Positions 6,860 to 15,025 of a DNA stretch of 27,591 bases are shown here, piece after piece. The stretch lies in NCBI GenBank assembly GCA_946480245.1, contig CAMLIZ010000051.1, positions 1-27,591 on the forward strand. The letters are read 5' to 3'. Source of the DNA: an uncultured Pseudomonadota bacterium (GTDB lineage Bacteria > Pseudomonadota > Gammaproteobacteria > Burkholderiales > Burkholderiaceae). The notes below the pieces were generated by a model. It had not been told where the DNA came from and ran no database searches. It saw only the letters and a list, made by a program, of their open reading frames with translations. Both the position numbers and the translations under genes were made by a program. How positions within the stretch are numbered: position 1 is the stretch's first letter; every line of letters begins with the position of its first letter.

Positions 6860-9253
6860 ATGCCTGTTGCGCTCCCGCGGCCGTCGCGCCTGAGCCCGCT
6901 TGCGATGGCCGTGCTGGTGCTCACGGCGCAAAGCGCAATGGCCCAAAGTACCGAGCCCGAAGCGCTGCCGGGCACCACGCTGAAGCTGTCGCCGCAGCTG
7001 CAGCCGCCCACGGCGCGCGACAGCCGTACACCGTTGCCGATCATCCTGCTGGCCGACCGCATCCACGGTCGACCCGACCTGGACACGCAGGCCGAAGGCC
7101 ATGTGGAGTTGCGGCGCGACGGCACCCTACTGCGCGCCGACCACCTGGGCTACGACACCGCCAATGACCTTGCAAAGGCCGAGGGGCATGTGAGCATCAG
7201 CCGGGCCGGCAACGTGTTCAGCGGGCCGCTGCTGCAACTGCACCTTCAACGCTACGAAGGCTTCTTCGAGCAGCCCGACTACTTCATCGCGGCCACGCAG
7301 GCGGGCGGGCACGCGCAGCGCGTCAACTTCATCGACCAGCAGCGCGTGGAGGCAATCGGCGGCACCTACACCAGTTGCCCGCGCGACGGCTCCCAGGACC
7401 CGGACTGGTTGCTCAGCACGGACCGCGTGCGCATGGATTTCGCCACCAACACCGGCGTGGCCGAGGGCGCGGTGATCCGTTTTCTCGGCGTGCCGATCCT
7501 TGGCGCACCGGTGCTCAGCTTTCCGCTCACCGACGACCGCAAGTCCGGCTGGCTGCCGCCGAGCATCACGCCGGTGGACAGCCGCAGCGGCCCCACGGTG
7601 ACGGTGCCGTACTACTGGAACATCGCGCCCAACCGCGATGCCACCTTCACGCCCACCGTGATGACGCGCCGCGGCGTGGCACTGGACACCGAGTTCCGCT
7701 ACCTGCAGCCGAGCTTCCAGGGCCGCATCGACTGGAACGTGTTGCCGAATGACCGGCTCACCGACAGCGAGCGCCACGCACTGCAGTTCGAGCACGAAGG
7801 CGATGCGGCCGCCGCTGTGCACTACCGCGCCGACGTGCTGCGCGTGTCCGACGATGCCTACTGGAAGGACTTTCCGCACGCGGTGCCGTCGCTCACGCCG
7901 CGCCTGTTGCCGCTCGATTTCAGCGCGGACCGCGGGATCGGCCGCGACTGGTCGCTCTACAGCCGTGTCGAGCGTTGGCAGGTGCTGAACGACAGCGACA
8001 CCAGCACCACGCCGATCGCGCCACCGTATGACCGCGCGCCGCAGCTCGGCCTGCGCGGCACGGGCACGCTGCTGCAACACGGCAGCGGCCGGCTCGAATA
8101 CGGCCTGGAGACCGAGCTGAACCGTTTCGTGCTGGCTGAAGGCCGCGGCACCGGCAGCGTGCGCCCCACCAGCGGCGATCGGGCGCACCTCGTGGGATCG
8201 TTGAGCTGGCCGGTCTCGCTGCCCGGTGGCTGGATCACGCCCAAGCTGAGCGTCAACGCCGCGGCCTATCGCTATCGCTACGACGACGCGTTCGGCGCCG
8301 AGCAGCAGGGCCGCGCTTCCCGCGTGATCCCCACCTTCAGCATCGACAGCGGCATGGTGTTCGAACGCGATACGCACTGGTTCGGGCACGCGGTGCGGCA
8401 GACGCTGGAGCCGCGCGTGCAGTACCTCGACACGCCCTACAAGGATCAGGCCGAGCTGCCCAACTTCGACGCGGCGGGCAAGGATTTCAACGACATCTCG
8501 GTGTACAGCGAGAACTCGTTCGCCGGCGTGGACCGGGTCTCCGACGCGCATCACATCGCCGCCGGTGTCACCACGCGCTGGCTCGACGACGCAAGCGGCG
8601 CCGAGCTCATGCGACTCGGCCTGGTGCAGCGCTACCTGCTGCGTCCGCAACGCATCACGCCGGCGCCCGAAGGCGGCACCTCGGTGCAGGGCGAACCGTT
8701 CACCCAGCGCTTCTCCGACGTGCTGCTGCTCGGGTCGTCAACGCTGTGGTCGCACTGGACGCTCGACGGCGCCCTGCAATACAACCCCGACATCAGCCGC
8801 CCGGTGCGCTCGATCCTGGGCGTGCGCTATTCGCCGGGCCCGTTCCGCACCGTCAACGTCAACTACCGTCTCACCCGCGGTTCCACAGAGCAGGTGGAAC
8901 TCGGCTGGCAGTGGCCGATCTACCGTGGCAAGCCCGCGGCGCAGGGTGGCCGCTCATGCAGCGGCAGCTGGTACGGCGTGGGGCGGCTGAACTACAGCAT
9001 GCGCGACAGCCGCCTCACCGATTCCCTGGTCGGCGTGGAGTACGACGCCGGCTGCTGGATCGGGCGCGTGGTTGCCGAGCGCGTGTCCACCGGTCTCAGC
9101 CAGGCCACCACACGCGTGATGCTGCAGCTGGAGCTGGTCGGTCTGTCCCGCCTCGGCTCCAATCCTCTGAAGGCCTTGAAGGACAATATCCCCGGCTACC
9201 AGCTGCTGCGCGAAGAGCGCCGCACGCCTGGCACAGGCGCGTTTTATGACTGA
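6860..9253 (+). CDS. lptD: LPS-assembly outer-membrane protein LptD
   Basis: This 797-residue outer-membrane beta-barrel inserts lipopolysaccharide into the outer leaflet with LptE. A signal peptide spans residues 1-28 (ends AQSAMA). An OstA-type beta-jellyroll follows (about 45-190: ADRIHGRPDLDTQAEGHVEL, GHVSISRAGNVFSG). The barrel domain runs to the end and includes IRFLGVPILGAPVLSFPL, YYWNIAPNRDATFTPTVMTRRG and the C-terminal GWQWPIYRGKP and PGYQ segments. I chose the ATG at 6860, 24 codons inside the open frame, because the signal peptide starts there. Three cysteines are present: 173, 700 and 732. It overlaps surA by eight bases, forming the usual lptD-surA pair. Confidence 0.95.
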   Translation: MPVALPRPSRLSPLAMAVLVLTAQSAMAQSTEPEALPGTTLKLSPQLQPPTARDSRTPLPIILLADRIHGRPDLDTQAEGHVELRRDGTLLRADHLGYDTANDLAKAEGHVSISRAGNVFSGPLLQLHLQRYEGFFEQPDYFIAATQAGGHAQRVNFIDQQRVEAIGGTYTSCPRDGSQDPDWLLSTDRVRMDFATNTGVAEGAVIRFLGVPILGAPVLSFPLTDDRKSGWLPPSITPVDSRSGPTVTVPYYWNIAPNRDATFTPTVMTRRGVALDTEFRYLQPSFQGRIDWNVLPNDRLTDSERHALQFEHEGDAAAAVHYRADVLRVSDDAYWKDFPHAVPSLTPRLLPLDFSADRGIGRDWSLYSRVERWQVLNDSDTSTTPIAPPYDRAPQLGLRGTGTLLQHGSGRLEYGLETELNRFVLAEGRGTGSVRPTSGDRAHLVGSLSWPVSLPGGWITPKLSVNAAAYRYRYDDAFGAEQQGRASRVIPTFSIDSGMVFERDTHWFGHAVRQTLEPRVQYLDTPYKDQAELPNFDAAGKDFNDISVYSENSFAGVDRVSDAHHIAAGVTTRWLDDASGAELMRLGLVQRYLLRPQRITPAPEGGTSVQGEPFTQRFSDVLLLGSSTLWSHWTLDGALQYNPDISRPVRSILGVRYSPGPFRTVNVNYRLTRGSTEQVELGWQWPIYRGKPAAQGGRSCSGSWYGVGRLNYSMRDSRLTDSLVGVEYDAGCWIGRVVAERVSTGLSQATTRVMLQLELVGLSRLGSNPLKALKDNIPGYQLLREERRTPGTGAFYD

Positions 9254-10577
9254 ACCCATGAGCTTGACCTTCTTCGTCCGTCGCTGGCTGCCGCTGCTGC
9301 TGGCCTTGTCGCTGCTCGGGCAGGCGCCGTTGCGCGTGCTGGCTGCAGTTGCGCCACGCGGGGGTGACTACATCGTCGCGGTGGTCAATCAGGAGTTGGT
9401 CACAGCCGGCGAGCTGGAGCAGCGCCTGCAACGCGTGCGCGACAACGCGCGCCGCAGCAACGCCAAGCTGCCGCCCGACGCCGAGCTGCGCAAGCAGGTG
9501 CTGGACGCGCTGATCGACGAACGCGTGCAGATCACGTATGCGCGCGACAGCGGCGTGAAGGTCGATGACGCGGAGCTCGACCGCGCGGTGCAGAACGTTG
9601 CGGCGCAGAACCAGCTCACGGTGCCACAGCTGGTCGATCGGCTGCGCCAGGAGGGCATGGATTTCAGCCGCTTCCGCGCCAACCTGCGCGATCAAATGCT
9701 GGTGGAGCGCGTGCGCGAGCGCGAAGTGCAAGGGCGCATCAAGGTCAGCGACAAGGAGATCGACGATTTCCTCGCCAAGCAACGTGGCGAAGCCAAGGCC
9801 GATGTCGAATACGACGTCGCGCAAATCCTGATCCCGGTGCCCGAAGGAGCCAGCGTGGCCACTGTGGCAGAGCGCGAGGCCCGCGCCCGCTCCGCACAGC
9901 AGCGCGTGCGCAACGGCGAGGACTTCGCAGCAGTCGCCAAGCAGATGTCCGAGGACGCCAATCGCGATCACGGCGGCGAAATCGGGCTGAAGCCCGCAAG
10001 CCGCCTACCGGATCTGTTCGTCAATGCAGTCAAGACGCTGCAGCCGGGCCAGGTGGCACCGGAGCTGGTACGCAGCGGTGCGGGCTTTCACCTGCTCAAG
10101 CTGATCGACCGCCAGGAGTCGAGCGGTATCAAGGTGACGCAGACGCATGCGCGCCACATCCTGCTGCGGCCTTCTCCGCAATTGCCGGCCGACGTGGCGA
10201 TCAAGCGCCTGGCCGAGATGAAGCAGCGCATCGAGCATGGCGCCCGCTTCGACGAGCTGGCACGCCAGTACTCGGAGGACGGCAGCGCAGCCGCGGGCGG
10301 TGACCTCGGCTGGGTGGGGCCGGGCGCCTTCGTGCCGGAGTTCGAGGAGGCGATGAACGCACTGCCGGTCGGCGGCATCTCCGACCCGGTGGTGTCGCGC
10401 TTCGGCGTGCACCTGATCCAGGTGATCGAGCGCCGCGAGGTGGCGCTCGACCCGAAGCAGTTGCGTGAGCAAGCACGCAACGTGCTGCGCGAGCAGAAGT
10501 TCGACGAGGCCTATGCCGAATGGATTCGCGACCTGCGCGCCAAGGCCTACATCGAGATGCGCGAACCGCCGCAGTGA
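9246..10577 (+). CDS. surA: Periplasmic chaperone / peptidyl-prolyl isomerase SurA
   Basis: This 443-residue periplasmic chaperone escorts outer-membrane proteins, LptD included, to the assembly machinery. The N-terminal signal peptide ([13 protein letters not shown]... to about residue 33) is followed by the SurA N domain ([19 protein letters not shown], about 38-170). Two parvulin domains follow: the first at about 188-290 ([12 protein letters not shown]) and the second at about 297-398 ([40 protein letters not shown]). The start overlaps the lptD stop by eight bases; an alternative ATG at 9258 would remove four residues. The next gene, ksgA, begins on its stop codon; pdxA, which often sits between them in other proteobacteria, is absent here. 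Confidence 0.96.
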   Translation: MTEPMSLTFFVRRWLPLLLALSLLGQAPLRVLAAVAPRGGDYIVAVVNQELVTAGELEQRLQRVRDNARRSNAKLPPDAELRKQVLDALIDERVQITYARDSGVKVDDAELDRAVQNVAAQNQLTVPQLVDRLRQEGMDFSRFRANLRDQMLVERVREREVQGRIKVSDKEIDDFLAKQRGEAKADVEYDVAQILIPVPEGASVATVAEREARARSAQQRVRNGEDFAAVAKQMSEDANRDHGGEIGLKPASRLPDLFVNAVKTLQPGQVAPELVRSGAGFHLLKLIDRQESSGIKVTQTHARHILLRPSPQLPADVAIKRLAEMKQRIEHGARFDELARQYSEDGSAAAGGDLGWVGPGAFVPEFEEAMNALPVGGISDPVVSRFGVHLIQVIERREVALDPKQLREQARNVLREQKFDEAYAEWIRDLRAKAYIEMREPPQ

Positions 10578-11335
10578 GACACCTCGCGCGCAAGCGGTTC
10601 GGCCAGCACTTCCTCGCCGACGAAGCCATCGTCGAGGCGATCGTCGACGCGATCGACCCGCGGCCGGACGAAGCGCTGGTCGAGATCGGCCCAGGTCTCG
10701 GGGCGCTCACCAACCCGCTGGTCGCGCGCTGCGGCCGTCTCACCGTGATCGAACTCGACCGCGATCTGGCGGCGCGCCTGGCCAAGCGGCCGGAACTCAC
10801 CGTGGTGCAGGACGACGTGCTGAAGGTCGATTTCGCCGAGCTGTCGGCGCTGCAGCAGGCCAGGCTGCGCGTCGTCGGCAACCTGCCCTACAACATCTCC
10901 ACGCCCATCCTGTTCCACCTGCTCGACGCTGTGGACCACGTGGTCGACCAGCACTTCATGCTGCAGAAGGAGGTGGTGGACCGCATGGCCGCCAAGCCTT
11001 CCACCAAGGACTACGGCCGCCTCAGCGTGATGCTGCAGTGGCGCTATCACATCGAACCGGTACTGGATGTGCCGCCCGAGGCCTTTGAGCCGCCGCCGAA
11101 GGTGGATTCCGCTGTGGTGCGCATGCTGCCGCTGCCGCAGCCGGCGCGCGTGGCGCCGGCCTTGCTGAGCGAACTGGTCGCGGTGGCGTTCTCGCAGCGG
11201 CGCAAGCTGCTGCGCAACACCCTGGGCGCCTGGCTGCAGCAGCGCGATTTCGCAGGCCAGTTCGACCTGCAGCGCCGCGCAGAAGAAGTGCCGGTGGCCG
11301 ATTACCTCACGCTCGCGCAGGCACTGGACAAATAG
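10574..11335 (+). CDS. ksgA: 16S rRNA dimethyladenosine transferase KsgA (RsmA)
   Basis: This 253-residue S-adenosylmethionine-dependent enzyme dimethylates two adjacent adenosines in the 3' terminal hairpin of 16S rRNA during small-subunit maturation. The family start RKRFGQHFL, motif I ([10 protein letters not shown], about residues 36-45) and the catalytic NLPYNIS (Asn103) are all present, and the [12 protein letters not shown] segment lies near residue 180. The GTG at 10574 is chosen because it puts [12 protein letters not shown] at the N-terminus and overlaps the surA stop (GTGA). The frame is open to an ATG at 10520, but those 18 residues lie inside surA and do not look like the family. 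Confidence 0.96.
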   Translation: MRHLARKRFGQHFLADEAIVEAIVDAIDPRPDEALVEIGPGLGALTNPLVARCGRLTVIELDRDLAARLAKRPELTVVQDDVLKVDFAELSALQQARLRVVGNLPYNISTPILFHLLDAVDHVVDQHFMLQKEVVDRMAAKPSTKDYGRLSVMLQWRYHIEPVLDVPPEAFEPPPKVDSAVVRMLPLPQPARVAPALLSELVAVAFSQRRKLLRNTLGAWLQQRDFAGQFDLQRRAEEVPVADYLTLAQALDK

Positions 11336-11336
11336 A

Positions 11337-11363
11337 GCAAAGGGCAGCCGAAGCTGCCCTTGC
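11337..11363. terminator. Hairpin terminator downstream of ksgA
   Basis: A perfect nine-base-pair stem AAGGGCAGC / GCTGCCCTT closes a CGAA tetraloop (11340-11361); allowing one bulged A adds a GCAA/TTGC extension. On the plus strand no T run follows. On the minus strand TTTGCTCTATTTG follows, so it may end transcription arriving from the ribonuclease/barstar side as well. Confidence 0.65.
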
Positions 11364-11398
11364 AAGCAGGCGCCGCAAGCGCCGCGGGGTGAATCGGA

Positions 11399-11530
11399 CT
11401 ATGCGGCGTTGAGCCACATCGCCGTGTCGAACGCACTGCTCATCATCGGCATGTTCATGCCAAAGCTGGCGTTGGCCGCGTTCTTCGCGGCGCTCTTCGG
11501 CTTGTCGCCGGTGCTTGCTTGAGGGGCCAC
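11399..11530 (-). CDS. Possible 43-residue ORF downstream of barstar
   Basis: This short frame begins at a GTG (11530) and reads VAPQASTGDKPKSAAKNA, ending in SSAFDTAMWLNAA. Almost all third codon positions are G or C from here to the stop, as in the real genes nearby. The upstream extension of the same frame (to 11593) has AT-rich third positions and crosses the large inverted repeat, so I exclude it. There is no good ribosome binding site: GGAA directly abuts the GTG. I recognise no family. It could be a small gene, the remnant of a larger gene's C-terminus, or chance. Confidence 0.3.
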   Translation of the reverse strand: MAPQASTGDKPKSAAKNAANASFGMNMPMMSSAFDTAMWLNAA

Positions 11531-11537
11531 TTCCGTC

Positions 11538-11572
11538 GCCCGCTCCCATGACCCGATTTCCTGGGAGCGGGC
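11538..11572. repeat. 11-bp perfect inverted repeat after the barstar gene
   Basis: GCCCGCTCCCA (11538-11548) and TGGGAGCGGGC (11562-11572) are perfect reverse complements around a 13-base loop. One arm abuts the TAG stop of the barstar gene, so it most likely protects or ends that mRNA. Neither side has a T run. The arm TGGGAGCGGGC also resembles the core of REP-type palindromes of other proteobacteria, which would need a genome-wide search to test. Confidence 0.6.
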
Positions 11573-11967
11573 TACTGAAAAGAATAGAAGCACCTGAACG
11601 GTACTTTTCGCTCCGCCCAGAAGTCCGCCGCGTCACGGAACACGTCAAGCAACTGCTCCCGGGCCTCCCGGTCGAAGCGCGGGTTGTCGGGCAACTGCTC
11701 CAACACCACGATGAAGCCGGGTTGCGGGCCTGACTTGTGCACGAGGTCGGTCATGCAGTCGTACAGCGCATCCAGGTTCTTGCCGAAGTGCGGGGGGAAC
11801 AGAAACGCGTCGGCGATGCCTTCCAGCACCTCCTGCTTTGACTGTGCGTTGGCGAGGTTGGCGTACAGGAAATGCTGGCCGCTCGCCTGGGCGGCCTGCA
11901 TCAGGTCGTCCACCCGATACGCGCGGATGGCCTGCACGATGTTTGGACGGACGGTCTGCAAGAGCAT
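11572..11967 (-). CDS. Barstar-family ribonuclease inhibitor
   Basis: This 131-residue protein is of the barstar (RNase inhibitor) family. The central segment (SKQEVLEGIADAFLFPPHFGKNLDALYDCMTDL) is the barstar core, in which the FGKNLDALYDC helix and loop contact the nuclease active site. It lies directly downstream of a T1/barnase-type ribonuclease gene, so it is very likely its immunity protein, made in the cytoplasm. The open frame begins 16 codons earlier, at an ATG that overlaps the ribonuclease stop (12015). I prefer the ATG at 11967 because a full AGGAGG lies nine bases before it (11977-11982). Its own strong binding site would favour excess inhibitor over toxin. Confidence 0.85.
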   Translation of the reverse strand: MLLQTVRPNIVQAIRAYRVDDLMQAAQASGQHFLYANLANAQSKQEVLEGIADAFLFPPHFGKNLDALYDCMTDLVHKSGPQPGFIVVLEQLPDNPRFDREAREQLLDVFRDAADFWAERKVPFRCFYSFQ

Positions 11968-12011
11968 GGTCACGATCCTCCTGGGTTCACTCAAATCGGT
12001 GCAGTCGACGC

Positions 12012-12449
12012 TCATTGCACGATGCGGCGAAAGCTCGCGTAGTGGTCGTCGGTGTAGTAGCAGGCTTCAGGGCGGGCGGGAACCTGGCCGCCGCATACGA
12101 TGCGCCGCGCACCCCGGTTGGCCGCGCCTTGCGACTTCACCGTGTACTCGCGGTAATAGCCGCGAGGGTGGCGCGGCAGCTGTCGTTCGCGATTGCCGAA
12201 CACGCTGCCATCCTTGGCATACGGGAACGGGCCACCGGCACGGATGAGGCGCTCGGTGGCCTGGGCTTCCTGCGGCAGTGCAGCGAACTGCACGGTCGAA
12301 AGACCCGCTGCCGAGGTCGGGGATGAAAGCGGCCGGGCTTCCACCCCTTGCATCGACAGAAGCGCCGTGGTCAGTACACCGACGGCGGTGGCTGCGAGTC
12401 CCATCTTCCGAAGTGACTGTCGCAGCGACGACCGGGCAGCCTGACCCAC
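12012..12449 (-). CDS. Secreted guanyl-specific ribonuclease (barnase / RNase Sa type)
   Basis: This 145-residue extracellular ribonuclease of the microbial N1/T1 family cleaves RNA after guanosine. The N-terminal signal segment (about residues 16-38: MGLAATAVGVLTTALLSM) is followed by a linker and the catalytic domain. Catalytic residues match the family: Glu101 in YYREYTV, Arg115/Arg116 in GARRIVCGG and His136 in YYTDDHYASFRRI. Cys119 and Cys130 could form a disulphide, as in RNase Sa. The GTG at 12449 has AGGG seven bases upstream; an ATG at 12404 is the alternative and would leave a shorter signal peptide. The barstar-family gene follows immediately, so this is a toxin/immunity pair. Confidence 0.87.
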   Translation of the reverse strand: MGQAARSSLRQSLRKMGLAATAVGVLTTALLSMQGVEARPLSSPTSAAGLSTVQFAALPQEAQATERLIRAGGPFPYAKDGSVFGNRERQLPRHPRGYYREYTVKSQGAANRGARRIVCGGQVPARPEACYYTDDHYASFRRIVQ

Positions 12450-12459
12450 GGGTTAACCC
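12450..12459. repeat. Palindrome GGGTTAACCC at the ribonuclease start
   Basis: A perfect ten-base palindrome lies directly before the GTG and overlaps the presumed ribosome binding site of the ribonuclease gene. It could be an operator or a translation-damping structure; there is no direct evidence for either. Confidence 0.3.
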
Positions 12460-12476
12460 TGAAATCTGAAACCGTC

Positions 12477-12505
12477 ATGGTACCGAAACAGGGCGCAAAC
12501 CTCAA
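12477..12505 (-). promoter_or_regulatory. Candidate promoter of the ribonuclease/barstar operon
   Basis: On the minus strand TTGAGG (12500-12505) and TACCAT (12477-12482) are separated by exactly 17 bases, each matching consensus at four of six positions. The start would fall near 12470, leaving a leader of about 20 bases with AGGG in it. The gap 12450-12578 holds nothing else that I can support. Confidence 0.5.
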
Positions 12506-12578
12506 GCGGCTGCCTCAAATTGGAGCAGCAATTGAAGGATATGAGTGTGCGCTCACATAGATGGGCGCGCTCAAATTA

Positions 12579-14873
<2,295 letters not shown>

Positions 14874-14910
14874 GGGGTTTCTTTCGGGGCAGGCGGCCAA
14901 AGGGCTGCAG

Positions 14911-14916
14911 ATTTTA
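14911..14916 (-). promoter_or_regulatory. -10-like hexamer upstream of maeB
   Basis: On the minus strand TAAAAT matches the -10 consensus at five of six positions and lies 37 bases before the maeB start at 14873. No good -35 is visible at 16-18 bases, which could mean that an activator is needed. Confidence 0.4.
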
Positions 14917-14990
14917 GGGGTTTTCCTCTATGCGGCCGGCGCAGTGTGCCCAGCCCGGCGTCGCGTGGCGATGCGCAATTCTGCGTAGGT

Positions 14991-15007
14991 GGCGCTCGCG
15001 CAGCGCC
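14991..15007. promoter_or_regulatory. Inverted repeat in the maeB / two-component divergent region
   Basis: GGCGCT-CGCGC-AGCGCC is a perfect six-base inverted repeat with a five-base spacer. It sits directly upstream of the CATACT hexamer of the sensor-kinase gene, where it would cover the -35/spacer region. It is a candidate operator for the adjacent response regulator or another dimeric protein. GC-rich DNA produces such repeats by chance, so certainty is low. Confidence 0.35.
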
Positions 15008-15010
15008 CCG

Positions 15011-15016
15011 CATACT
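15011..15016 (+). promoter_or_regulatory. -10-like hexamer just before the sensor kinase gene
   Basis: CATACT lies nine bases before the ATG at 15026, and no Shine-Dalgarno sequence separates them. It fits the near-leaderless arrangement described in the findings. Confidence 0.35.
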
Positions 15017-15025
15017 GGCGCGGCG

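Noticed and set aside
7127..8650. A 507-codon minus-strand frame inside lptD.
   Set aside because: Antisense shadow of a confidently identified gene; no signal, motif or ribosome binding site.
11968..12015. Longer barstar start overlapping the ribonuclease stop.
   Set aside because: Not excluded, but the ATG at 11967 has a full AGGAGG and gives a family-like N-terminus; the upstream 16 residues look like read-through of that binding site.
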